From: Hevea brasiliensis | Taxonomy: Eukaryota > Streptophyta > Magnoliopsida > Malpighiales > Euphorbiaceae | Direction of reading: 5' to 3' | Length of the DNA: 64,000 nucleotides | NCBI RefSeq assembly: GCF_030052815.1 | Contig: NC_079503.1 | Span: 45,922,735-45,986,734, forward strand | Shown here: piece by piece, positions 11,102-21,813 of the stretch | Layout: every line of letters begins with the position of its first letter | Numbering within the stretch: the stretch's first letter is position 1 | Notes under the pieces: model-generated | Told to the model about the DNA's origin: nothing | Seen by the model: the letters and a program-made list of their open reading frames with translations, nothing else | Database searches by the model: none | Made by a program: the position numbers and the translations under genes

Positions 11102-12337
11102 ATGGATCTTGCTTTGCAAAGAGCAGTTGATGAAGAGGTGGAGAGTCGTGCTCTACCCAGGGCTGAATCTGGGGGCAGGGGAGAATCTGCTCCACCAGCC
11201 GCTGAGGCACTTGCCCAACCTCAGTTTGCTCTATTTCAGCAAATGGCTAAATTCTATGGGCAAATTATGGGGGCAATTCCACCACCACAACCACAGCCAC
11301 AACCTCCACCAGTACCACAGAAGTCTCATTTGGAGAAATTGCGAAAGCATGGGGCTATGGATTTCTTTGGGAAGAGGGAGGATGATCTCATGGCCACAGA
11401 AAATTGGTTGGATAGAACCATCAAAGTGCTGAAATAGCTAAATTGCACCCCTGAGCAGAACCTAGTGGGTGTTGTGTCCCTACTTCAGGATGATGCATAT
11501 CAGTGGTGGGACACAGTAACCAGTGAGGTGCAACTGGAACGGATTACCTGGGAGTTCTTCCTTACAGAGTTCAGGAAGAAATATGTTAGCAAGGTGTATT
11601 TAGAAGAGCGAATAAGGGAATCTATCAGTCTGAGACAGAGGCAATTGTCAGTGGTTGAGTATGAGTGTGAGTTTGTCAGACTGAGCCGATATGGGAGGGA
11701 GATAGTCCCTATAGAGGCAGAGAGGTGCAGAAGGTTTTAAGAAGGACTCAATGACAATATCAAAGTCATGATCACAGCATTGGAAATCACAGATTTTGCT
11801 AAATTAGTAGATGCTACAGCAAAAGTGGAAAGGGTCCGAATCAATGAACAAAATAGAAGGGAAAGACAGCAGAAGAGGGGTCCGGGTCAGTCTAGTGCAT
11901 TTTCTGCTCCCAGTAAGAAGAGTAAGGGTCCTCCTGCTCAGAGTTCAGGACCACCACAGGGTCAGGGTCAGTCTCAGGGGCTCAGACCACAGTTCACACC
12001 AAGGAGAGGCCAGTCCACACCATCAGTGGGCAGCTCTCCAGAGACGGTGTTTAGGGGACCAGCCTCAGCATCTTCTACCTGTCAGTACTGTCAGAAGTGG
12101 CATAAGGGGGATTGTTGGCGAGTGACTGGTGCATGCTTACGGTGTGGATCTACAGAACAACAGATCAAGAATTGTCCGAAGAGGACTACTATAGTTGCTC
12201 CAACACAAGCTGACAAACCTGCTCCTGCACCACAAAGGGGTAGGAAACCTGGTAAATCTGAGGTAGCTGGTCCATCACTGAGGCCTGCATCCGAGTCAGT
12301 TGAGAGGCTAGATATTAGAGTACCTGCCAGGGCCTAA
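11102..12337 (+). pseudogene. G2 gag remnant
   Basis: ATG at 11102 starts MDLALQRAVDEEVESRA, followed by a proline/glutamine-rich linker (PPPQPQPQPPPVPQK) and the capsid-like core (AYQWWDTV, WEFFLTEFRKKYV, RQLSVVEYECEFVRLSRY). A Q/G/P-rich basic region follows, then a zinc-knuckle pair. The second knuckle, CLRCGSTEQQIKNC, has Gln where the zinc-binding His should be. In-frame stops lie at 11435-11437 (probably from CAG), 11738-11740 and 12335-12337; otherwise one frame (frame 2) runs from Gag through RT. It is the least shifted Gag of the gypsy set, but it is inactive. Confidence 0.88.
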
Positions 12338-13603
12338 GCCATCAGAGCTCAGGAGGAGCAAGATGCCTCAGATGTCATCAGGGGTACGTTTTCCCTCTAC
12401 AACACTTCTGTGCATGCAATGGTGGATCCAGGATCCACTTATTCCTACATTTGCATCATACTACCCGTAGAGAGGGGAGTTCTAGTAGAGGAGAGTGTTC
12501 AAGACATTCTGGTCACAAATCCACTAGGCAACAGTGTGGTAGTGAATAAGGTGTATAAAGATTGCCCGTTGAGGATTCAGGGATATGAATTCTCAGCAGA
12601 CCTAATTGAATTGCCCTTCCACTAGCTTGACATGATTTTGGGAATGGACTGGTTGTCACGTCATCAGGCAATAGTTGATTGCAAATTGAAGAGGATTTCT
12701 CTAAAAACTTCTGAGGGTAATGAGATCACTGTTGTGGGTGAAAGGACAGATTTCTTGTCCAATGTTATCTCATCCATAGTTGCAAAAAGATTAATGAGAA
12801 AAGGCTGTGAAGCTTACCTAGCACATGTGGTTGATACTAGGCAGGCTAAGCCAAACTTGGGTGATATACCCACAGTAAGAGACTTCCCAGATGTATTTCT
12901 TGAAGAGTTGCCTAGTTTACCACCAGAAAGGGAAGTCAAGTTTGCTATTGAGGTAATGCCGGGTACAATACCCATTTCTATTACTCCTTATAGGATGGCA
13001 CCCATTGAATTGAAGGAGTTGAAAATTCAGTTGTAGGAGTTACTCAATAAGGGGTTCATATGCCCCAGTGTGTCACCATGGGGAGCTCCGGTGCTGTTTA
13101 TGAAGAAGAAGGATGGAACCTTGAGATTGTGTATTGATTACTGGCAGTTGAACAAAGTAATTGTGAAGAATAAATATCCATTGCCCAGAATTGATGATCT
13201 GTTTGATCAGTTGAAGGGAGCCGGTGTATTTTCAAAAATTGATCTCAGATCAGGGTATTATCAGTTGAGGGTAAAGGATGCAGATGTGTCAAAAACTGCA
13301 TTCAGAACTCGGTATGGGCATTATGAATTTCTAGTGATGCCGTTTGGGTTAACAAATGCACCAGTAGCATTTATGGACCTTATGAACCATATCTTCTATC
13401 CATATTTAGATCGGTTTATAGTGGTCTTTATTGATGACATTCTGGTGTATTCTGAGACCAGGGAAGAACATGAGGAACATTTGAGGATTGTTCTGCAAAC
13501 CCTGCAAGAAAAGAACTTGTATGCTAAGCTATCCAAGTGTGACTTCTGGATGAGTGAAATCTCCTTTCTTGGACACATAGTATCAGCTAAGGGGATAAAT
13601 TGA
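12338..13603 (+). pseudogene. G2 pol part A: protease and reverse transcriptase
   Basis: It continues in the Gag frame. The protease motif AMVDPGSTYSYIC (12417-12455) holds the catalytic Asp, though DPG replaces the usual DSG/DTG. RT boxes are [41 protein letters not shown] and the catalytic FIDD at 13427-13438. Stops lie at 12623-12625 and 13034-13036 (CAG to TAG in IQL-stop-ELL). The sequence breaks after HIVSAKGIN, where a deletion joins it to integrase residues [14 protein letters not shown]. The rest of RT/RNase H and the integrase zinc-binding domain are missing. Confidence 0.9.
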
Positions 13604-14615
13604 CGAAGTCAGCACATTTTCTGCCAGTTAGGGCTAACTACTCACTGGAGAAGCTAGCAGAATTGTATGTCAGTGAGATAGTTAGACTGCACGGAATCCC
13701 ACTTTCCATCATATCTGACCGAGACCCAAGGTTTACCTCGAGATTTTGGAAAAAGTTGCATGAAGCCTTGGGCACACAACTCCGATTTAGCATGGCTTTT
13801 CATCCCTAGACGAATGGACAGTCAGAACGAGTAATCTAGGTAAACCTAAGAACTAATTGAATTTTTATAGTTAATACACAAAAATGATAGTAACACTGTG
13901 AATTATGTGATAGATCCTGGAGGATATGCTAAGGAGTTATGTCATTGAGTTTGAGGGGAGTTGGGATAGATATCTCCCACTGGCAGAATTCGCATATAAC
14001 AATAGCTGCCAAGCCAGCATTCAAATGGCTCCATATGAAGCATTGTATGGGAGGAAATGTAGAACACCCAGTGTGTTGGACTGAATTAGGTGAAGATAAG
14101 CTAGTAGGACCAGACCTGGTGAAACAGACCGAGGAGAAAGTGAAGATAATTAAAGCTAACTTGAAGGTTGCCTTAGATAGACAGAAATCTTTTGCCGACA
14201 TGAAGAGAAAAGAGATAGAGTATGCAGTTGGCGATAAAGTGTTTCTCAAAGTCTCACCGTGGAAGAAAGTACTGAGGTTTGGGAGAAAGGGTAAGTTAAG
14301 CCTAGGTTCATTGGCCCATATGAAGTCATTAAACGTGTGGGACCAGTGGCCTATCGGCTAGCTTTACCATCAGAACTGGATAAAATACATAATGTATTTC
14401 ATGTTTCTATACTGAGAAGATATCGCTCAGACCCTGCACATGTCATTTCCATGGAAGAGATTGAAATCCAACCGGACTTGACATATACAGAAGAACCTAT
14501 ACAGATCCTAGCTTGGGAAGTGAAGGAACTGAAAAATAAACAAATTCCACTGGTGAAAGTGCTTTGGAGGCACCACAACATGAAGAGGCAACTTGGGAAA
14601 GTGAAGAGACGATAA
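13604..14615 (+). pseudogene. G2 pol part B: integrase core and chromodomain-like tail
   Basis: Integrase inserts the cDNA into the genome, and the C-terminal tail in chromoviruses binds chromatin marks. The sequence begins at [23 protein letters not shown], followed by [12 protein letters not shown] with the second catalytic Asp, then HP-stop-TNGQSERVI with the catalytic Glu. A 74-bp intron-like insert follows (13840-13913), then [67 protein letters not shown] and a tail with QIPLVKVLW. The first catalytic Asp lies in the deleted part. Frameshifts occur near 14070 and 14305. The stop at 13837-13839 replaces Gln. Confidence 0.88.
13840..13913 (+). other. 74-bp GT...AG intron-like insert in G2 integrase
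   Basis: The insert starts gtaaac, ends tgatag, is AT-rich and lies exactly between the codons for VI(Q) and ILEDML. G1 (16258-16265) and G3 (minus strand, near 40690) have no insert there. Because 74 is not a multiple of three it shifts the frame, and removing it rejoins the two coding parts in phase. It could be a true short intron or a chance insertion resembling one. Confidence 0.55.
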
Positions 14616-14670
14616 GGCAATAGTTTCCTCAACTGTTTGTATTAGGTAAATTTCGAGGAAGAAATTTTTA

Positions 14671-14685
14671 TTAGAGGGAAAGAGT
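14671..14685 (+). other. G2 polypurine tract
   Basis: The mostly purine stretch ttagagggaaagagt ends immediately before the 3' LTR TG at 14686. It is the expected primer site for plus-strand DNA synthesis. Confidence 0.75.
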
Positions 14686-15928
14686 TGTAACATCCTTACT
14701 TTAGCTAGTCCGTACAGTCTACTGTTCCGATGACCAGTGTCAATCCGGACAGCTAGAACGTCCGAAAACATATTTAAACTAAAGTGAGGAACCATAATTA
14801 ACTCAAATATTAATAAGAAAAATTTAGGAAAAATTTTAGAAATAAAATACAATCAAGTTAAATGAGTCGGTGCCCTAGCGATGGGTAACCTAGTGAGAAG
14901 TTGCGGTTCTTGCAACTAGGAGCCCTAGACCAGAGACGAAAATTATAAAATAATTATTGGGACTCCAGAGAAGGGTCATTGAGGTTTTTATGGCATTAGA
15001 ATGCCAAGAAAATACTTAGAAAAATTTTTCAATCGGTATAGAAAATTTTGGCTCGTTAAGCCAAACGGAGGGCATTTTGGTCATTTCATCTTCAGAGATA
15101 ATTTTTGGCCAACTTGTCCAGTTAAATAAACAATTTATATAACATAAAATATGAATAAATGTTGTTAAAAATTTAATTGCAATTAAATAGACAAGAAAAG
15201 ATGAGAAAATGAAAGAAAATGAACTTATGACATCATAATGATGTTATTAAGATTCTCCCAACCAACCCAATGTGGACACATGGCATAACTTTATTTAAAA
15301 GAGATAAAGTGGGCTGAAAAATGAAAGAAAAATCAAAATTCTCTTCTTTTCTTCTTCCTTGCCGTGACATACCCACCATAGCCACCATTTTTAAGCTTTT
15401 AAAGCTTGATTTTCCCTAGCTTCTACCCAACAAAACCCTAACCTAGCAACACAAAAAAGTGTTCTTGCAACTTGGTGAGTATTTTGGGAGCAAAAAGAAA
15501 AGGAAAACAAGAACCCTAGCAAGTGGGAAACTTCACTCCATAGAGGTTAGTGACTTAACTTTAAATTTCACTTTAAATTCATGTTTAAGGACCATGAATG
15601 AGTGCACATGACAAAGAAAATTGAGGAAATACTATTGGTATGCTAACCCTAAATTTTGGCAGCCTTTGTTGGGTATGATTATGGTGAGTTTTATGGAGTT
15701 AAAATGATAGTTTGGCTGCCCTCAATATGCATGAATTGAATGGATTGATGAAATGCAATGATAATGCATGATTTGTAATGTTTGAGTTAGGGTTTGAGGT
15801 GGAAAAATGAGACATTGACCATTCGATGATGAAAGTAGGTTTTAATGGTCAATTAGTGACCATTTGGTTTGGTTTGAATAAAAAATGAAGTGAATGGCGT
15901 AGTGGGATTGGAGTTTGGTGTGGCTGCC
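14686..15928 (+). repeat. G2 3' LTR, truncated after 1243 bp
   Basis: It starts TGTAACATCCTTAC and follows the 5' LTR co-linearly to tggctgcc (9079 in the 5' copy). The remaining 1.9 kb is absent and G1 integrase begins. About 10 differences are seen in the first 108 bases, and fewer afterwards. Confidence 0.9.
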
Positions 15929-16990
15929 AGAATGGAAATGGGAGAGAATAACGATGGATTTTGTGGTGAGACTTCCGAGGACACAAAAGAATCATGATGC
16001 AGTATGGGTCATTGTTGATAGAATGACCAAGTCTGCTCATTTTCTGCCAGTTCGGATGGACTACAGTTTAGAAAGATTGGCCAAGTTGTACATTGATGAG
16101 ATTGTGAGACTACATGGAGTGCCAGTATCCATTGTGTCAGATAGAGATCCTAGGTTCAGTTCTAGATTCTGGGGTAGTCTTCAAAGAGCCCTAGGAACTA
16201 GATTGAACTTCAGTACGGCATTCCACCCACAGACAGATGGCTAGTCTGAGAGGGTAATTTAGATCCTGGAGGACAAGCTACAGGCTTATGTGATTGAGTT
16301 TGAGGGCAGTTGGGACATGCACTTGCCTTTGATTTAGTTTGCTTATAACAACAGCTACCAATCAAGCATTGGAATGCCTCCATATGAAGCTTTGTATGGC
16401 AGAAAATACAGAACTCCCCTATGTTGGGATGAAGTAGGTGAAAGAAAGATAATTGGGCCATAAATTGTTCAGCAAACTGAAGAGAAAATCAGATTAATCA
16501 GAGACCGACTCAAGGTTGCGTAAGGCCATCAGAAGTCCTATATTGATCTGAAGAAGTCAGATATTGAGTATGCAATAGGTGATAAAGTATTCCTCAAGGT
16601 TTCCCCATGGAAGAGGATTATGAGATTCGGCAGAAAGAGGAAACTGTGTCCTCGCTTCATTGGGCCATATGAGGTTCTGGAAAGAGTGGGTCCTTTGGCA
16701 TATCGATTGGCACTACCTCCAGAGTCGGAGAAGATACATAACGTCTTCCATGTGTCCATGTTGAGGAGGTATCGATCAGACCCATCTCATGTACTACCAG
16801 TAGTAGAAATTAAAGTGAATCTAGACCTCACATATGAAGAAGAACCCATAGAAATTCTGGCTTATGAGGTGAAACAGCTACGGAACAAGCAAATACCATT
16901 AGTGAAAGTGTTGTGGAACCATCATTCGGGCCAAAAAGCTACTTGGGAATGAGAGGAGGACATGAGGAGACAGCACCCATAGCTGTTCAG
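15929..16990 (+). pseudogene. G1 pol part C: integrase core and chromodomain-like tail
   Basis: It resumes at [20 protein letters not shown], within the integrase catalytic domain. The catalytic triad is complete here: Asp in TMDF, Asp in [12 protein letters not shown], and Glu in SERVI after a TAG that replaces Gln (near 16243). Frame 0 then runs through [89 protein letters not shown] and the tail LTYEEEPIEILAYEVKQL, IPLVKVLWNHHSG. The tail corresponds to the C-terminal chromodomain-like region of Tekay/Del elements. Stops occur near 16258, 16335, 16460, 16520 and 16950. RNase H and the integrase HHCC domain are missing because of the G2 junction deletion. Confidence 0.9.
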
Positions 16991-17030
16991 AGATTGATAC
17001 TAGGTAAAATTTCGAGACAAAATTTATTTT

Positions 17031-17044
17031 AAAGGGGGGAGAAT
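17031..17044 (+). other. G1 polypurine tract
   Basis: aaagggggga followed by gaat directly precedes the TG of the G1 3' LTR. Confidence 0.85.
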
Positions 17045-20000
17045 TGTAATACCCTTATTTGCATAGCCTGGTATATTTCACTATTTCAGGTGACCGGTGT
17101 TGGTCTGGACAACTGAGGGGATTAGAACCACACTTAAGAAAACTAGATAAGCCCTAAACACAAATAATTAGTAATTACCAATTAGTTAAGTATAAATAAG
17201 AAAAACAGAACATAAGAAGTTAAACGAGTCGAGAGTCACAGCAATGGATGACCTTTTTGAGAAGGACTGCGAAGTCGATTTGAACTCAAATTTTGAAATG
17301 TAAAATGTGATGCTACAGTACTTAGGATTATTATGAACACAGTGGAAAAGAGAAAATCACAAAAAAGGACTGTTAAGCCAGTCAAATAATTAGGTCAGGG
17401 ATCTGAAAGAAATATTAAATTATTTGCAAACCAGGTTGAACCAGCGAGGGGCAAATTGGTTAATTGACCCCGAGAGCTGACTCCTGACCTAACTGTCAAG
17501 TAAAATCGGAGAAAAGAAAATTTCAGAATTGAGAATTAAATTAAAGAACTAAAGAAAAATAAAGGAAAAAAAAATGAATTATTACCTCATCCTTGTGGCA
17601 TCATGCATGATGCAATAAAAGAATAATTAATTAAATGGAAATTGATTAAGTCAAAAAGCAAGATAAATATACAAAAATTAAAAGAAAAACATTGTCATCT
17701 TCCTCACTCTCTCTTTCATCTCTCTCTAGAAACTCCATGAAAGCTCATTTTGAGCTTGATCAAACCCTAAATCCCACCATAGAAATTTAAACTTCCATCA
17801 TTAAATCTTGAATTCAAGCTTTGATATAGAACTTGATAACAAAAAGAAGAAGAAAGGAAGCAGTTTTGAAGAGGTGAAAATTCAAAGTGAGGTTAGTAGA
17901 CTAAACTTTTAATTTCTAGTTGAATTATTATGTTTAAATGCATGAATGAACTTAGAAGTTAACTTAAAATGAAATGAAAACAACTTTAGAGGGCTAGTAA
18001 TGGAGTTCGGCCAGCTAGGGTTTGATGTGGGAATGTATGAATTTAATTGAATTAAACTTGTTAGAATACTTGAATGAGATGGAAGAGTATGTTAATGTGT
18101 GTTGAATCAATTAAATGTAACAAATTGGTGAAATAGGGTTTGGCACCTAGGGTTTGGAAGACAAAAATTGAAAAAGTGGTCAAATGGTGTGTTTGACCTT
18201 ATTTGAGGTGAGAAATAGTCATTTGTGACCAATTGGTGTATGATGGAAGTGTTATAACCAAATGAAAATTCGGACTGGTTATGGGCAGTATGCAGGCAGT
18301 ATGACCAAGGTCCTTTCAGGGACCAAAACTAAAAATTTACAAGCCCAATTGGTGTGAGGCCAATTGGGAATTAAACTAGACACAAAATGACACATTTTTC
18401 ATTTAGGAATCATGCCCAAAAAGTGACCAAAACCTAGTGAACAAATTGACCAAATCCGGACTTAGGCAATCTGACCTGTACAAAAATGACCAAATGAATA
18501 GTGTTTGTTCATTTGGCCATAACTTGGGCTAGGCAGGTCTAAATGACCTGAAATTTTACCAGTAGAAAGCTGAGATATAGACCTAAAACTTTCATAAAGA
18601 ACACAAACCCAAATTCATTTAGCCACCCAAAGTTGGTAACGTAAAACTGTCAAAATCAGTTTTGGTGCCTAGAAATCTGGGTTAAGCCAATCCGGCAGCC
18701 ATGATTCAAATGGTTATAACTTGAGCTACAAAACTCCAAATGGAGTGATTCAAAAAGGAGAATAAAGCTAAGATAATAAGGAACAATTTCTATGCAGAGA
18801 ACTTAGCCCAATTCCAACATCAAAATGACCAATGCAACAGTGCAACCTAAGATACCAAAACTGAAAATTTGTAATTTTGCTTAAAAGACTTAAGTTTTGA
18901 GAAAACAACCAAAACCAACAAAATTGGTGATCAAAATGTGGTATGTGAGGATAGTTAGAGTTCCTATACCTTTTAAGCATAAGAAAGTCAATATTTTGAC
19001 TTGAATAGTACCATTAATAGTAACCTCAACATGAAAATTTGCAAGAATGTAAGTTTAAACATATTAGAATTAGTTATGGGAATTATTATGAAGCAAAGAT
19101 ATCGAGACACTATAAATTTTGTGTTTTAGCTGAGAAAGATCCGGAAGGTCTAAGAGACTGAGTCAAGGCCTAGAGGTGACTCACGTTAGGTTTGTGCACA
19201 ATAAACCTTGTTTGAGCATTTTATCATTAAAAAATTGATTTAGTATGATTTATGAAAATTTGATATTAATCATGAATTGTGTTGCCACCTTGTGAATGAA
19301 ACTATGACTTTGGAAATTTATTGGATTTCTCATGAATTATTTGAATAAAATGTTTGAAATTAATTTTTGATTTACACTTAGCGTGACGATGCCTTATTAT
19401 TCCTTCTCCATATATGGGGTCAGATCGATTATTTTCCTCCCTCTCTGGTTTATCTGTTGAGGTTGTAGATCGAATGAGTACTCATTAGCTAGCTAGCCAC
19501 CTCCCTCATTGATTTCGATTAGTGGGGTTGTAGATCACTTTGTCGTGGAGTGCAACACGGCATTGATCGGAAATTTTGTATCATGGCGTAAGTTGTGTAT
19601 GAATTGGCAACACTATGTTTATTAAATTGCTTGACCAAAATTGTGCTATAATGAGTTTTGATAAATTGTGAATTGTACTTATGAAGTATTTAAATTGTGA
19701 ATTGTCAATGAATGTTTTATGTAATGCATTTCAAATTTTTATTATGCACCACTGAGTATTTTTATATTCAGCGATAGCTTATTTTTTTGTCGCAGATAAG
19801 AGCAAGGAAAAAGCAGCAGAGTAAGCTGCTGAACTGGAAAAGCCTTTGCAGATCTTTTGTACGGGTATTTATTTATACCCTTATAGTTAATTGATGTAAA
19901 TATAGTAATGTTTTATGTGTCAATGTAAAGTTAAGCAGCTGTATAATAAATTATAATAATGATATTTTGGACTTTCTTTTTGTAAATTAAGATTTGTATT

Positions 20001-20409
20001 TGTAAATTTCGTACTATATGCAATGTGAATGAAATTGTGAAATATTTTGAGATGACAAATTTTTAGCTGAATTGTGGAATGAAATGGAATTAAGTTGATT
20101 TGGGTTATTTATTGGAAGTGTTTTTCTCAGGTATTTGAAGAACTGTTTTCTCAAAATACAGACGACACTCTGCCGAAATTTTTATAAAATTTGCGAAAAA
20201 ATAAAATGGGACAAAAATTTCAAGTGGTTTTAAAACTTTGAATAAATGTTTTTAATTCCTACCAAAACGCTCACCACTTCCAAAATGTAAGAAAATGGTT
20301 TTAAAATCCCTTGTAGTGTACTTAATGAGTTATCGATAGGTGAAGTTCAGTAGCTCATTAGGTATTCTACGGGATCATGTTATACCTTACAGAGAGGTAA
20401 GGTGTGACA
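17045..20409 (+). repeat. G1 3' LTR (complete, 3365 bp)
   Basis: It runs from TGTAATACCC to GGTGTGACA. It belongs to the same family as the G4 solo LTR: the first 100 bases of both contain ttatttgcatagcc / ctatttgcatagcc and cacacttaag. A conserved block (gttaaacgagtc, agcaatggatgacc) lies near 17219-17255. Diverged modules (ccataacttgggc near 18517, tataacttgagctaca near 18714) follow, then agctagctagc near 19490. The flanking sequence after 20409 is copia C1 LTR. Confidence 0.92.
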
Positions 20410-21799
20410 AAGACAAATGGCAAACTTATATAATGCCATGTGTTACCATCTCATGGTGCTATATGTTACCATGTGAAATGACCAAATTACCCTTATGTTG
20501 TAATTTTGAGTTCTCAACTAAAAATCATTATTTCTCCTCTTCAAATCAATTATATCAAATATAAATTAATTAATTAATCGCTATTAATTAATTTTTCATA
20601 ATTAAATTCATATTTAAATACTTTAAATATAAATTTAACTTATACTATACATCCAATAACCCAGATTTGGTTTCAAGTCATGCTAGGGACTTTGCAATCT
20701 TATTGCAAACCAAACCTATTTTATTAATCAATTAAACTCTTTAATTAATCAATTAAATCACATTTTACTTAATGATTATCTTGTGTATGTGTGTAACTCA
20801 CTAGGCTCATCACTAATTGGCAATGAGATGTGATATTAACTCTTAATATAATCAGAACTCTTTCTTACCATAAATCATTTTAAGCATCTCATAGACTATG
20901 GTTAACACCTAGCATAGCGTGCTATGGCCACCCAATCAGTAGCAAAGAATACCTTAAATGAACCTTTAATCATATGTTTTCATGCACTAGAATCTCTCTG
21001 TTACAAAATCCCAATTCGAGCTAGAGTCATGGTTTATGTCAAACCCCATTTGCTAGGAATATTATGTTCTCTTTTAATTCCAGTTCTTGATTAATTAGAT
21101 TTTCTTGTCAGAAACTCCTTTTTGACTAAATCTATCTGTGCTGGCTAGGAACTTGAAACATTAAGAATAATTAAATGAACATAGGAATTTATCCCTATTT
21201 ATTTAGGGTAACAGATTCCATCTTGATCAACACCTACCTCCATATATAACTAGTAGGGGCCAACACATGCCAATATACCCATACACAGTACAAGTATGAA
21301 GGCAATATCAAACTCAAACTACCTATATACAAGATAACTATGTTATCTCAGGTTTAAAGATTATATGCACTGATATGATATATGACAATGTGTTGACACG
21401 AGTAAACTCCATGTGCTTGTCATATGAGTCACTTGTTCGGCCTAGTTATCATGTATAAGTGACTATCATACTTATTATATGGCATGAAACTCACCATTCC
21501 ATCTTATTTATATCTCATATAAATACCTTGAGAACAAACATGATTACAATCTTTCAATATAAGTCATGTCCTTATTGAGAAGTATCCTCTATTATGAATA
21601 AATTTATGATACTTTGTGCTAGAAATACTGTCACTCATATTCTTAACAACTTAAGAATAGAATTTTTAACAAAATATCAATGGACCTTTTCTATTGCACA
21701 TAAATACATTATGCAAATGGAAAAGTCAAATTGCCTTTTATTAATAAAATATGTACAAGATACATACTAAATGATATGCTTTAGGGCATATCACTGACA
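20410..21799 (-). repeat. C1 3' LTR, partial (1390 bp)
   Basis: On the minus strand it starts TGTCAGTGATATGCCC, a mutated form of TGTTAGTAGTATGCCC, and it continues to the G1 boundary at 20410. It aligns with S1, S2 and the C3 LTR. The remaining 0.7 kb should lie to the left of G1, beyond the window. Confidence 0.9.
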
Positions 21800-21813
21800 A
21801 TCTCTCACTAGCA
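21800..21813 (-). other. C1 polypurine tract
   Basis: On the minus strand gctagtgagagatt ends directly before the 3' LTR. It corresponds to agtgggagat in C2 and C3, with one G to A change. Confidence 0.7.

Larger units (their letters stand above)
7837..15928 (+). mobile_element. G2: Ty3/gypsy chromovirus-type element, 3' truncated
   Basis: This plus-strand element has a complete 5' LTR, primer-binding site, Gag, PR, RT, a deletion of RNase H and integrase N-terminus, integrase core, chromodomain-like tail, polypurine tract and only the first 1243 bp of the 3' LTR. It is inserted in G1 pol. The left junction is clean. At the right junction the LTR stops after tggctgcc and G1 integrase begins, so the LTR end and adjoining G1 pol were deleted and no target duplication remains. 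Its LTRs are less diverged than those of G1, consistent with later insertion. Confidence 0.9.
1340..20409 (+). mobile_element. G1: Ty3/gypsy chromovirus-type element, interrupted by S1 and G2
   Basis: This is a plus-strand gypsy element with 5' LTR remnant (1340-2955), primer-binding site, Gag, PR, RT, RNase H start, integrase, chromodomain-like tail, polypurine tract and a complete 3' LTR (17045-20409). The front of its 5' LTR lies left of G0, outside the window. S1 (5632-7738) and G2 (7837-15928) split its pol, and about 1 kb of RNase H and integrase N-terminus was lost at the G2 right junction. Its right flank (20410 onward) is copia C1 LTR, so G1 inserted into C1. The LTR copies differ at roughly 7 % over about 180 bases compared by eye, and pol carries many stops, so this is an old dead copy. 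Assignment to the Tekay/Del lineage rests on the long LTRs and the C-terminal motif and is an inference. Confidence 0.85.

Noticed and set aside
13600..13809. Independent small gene starting MTKSAHF
   Set aside because: It is the integrase core of G2 following a deletion; its apparent start codon is not a genuine ATG context but the Leu/Thr position of the conserved DRLTKSAHF motif.
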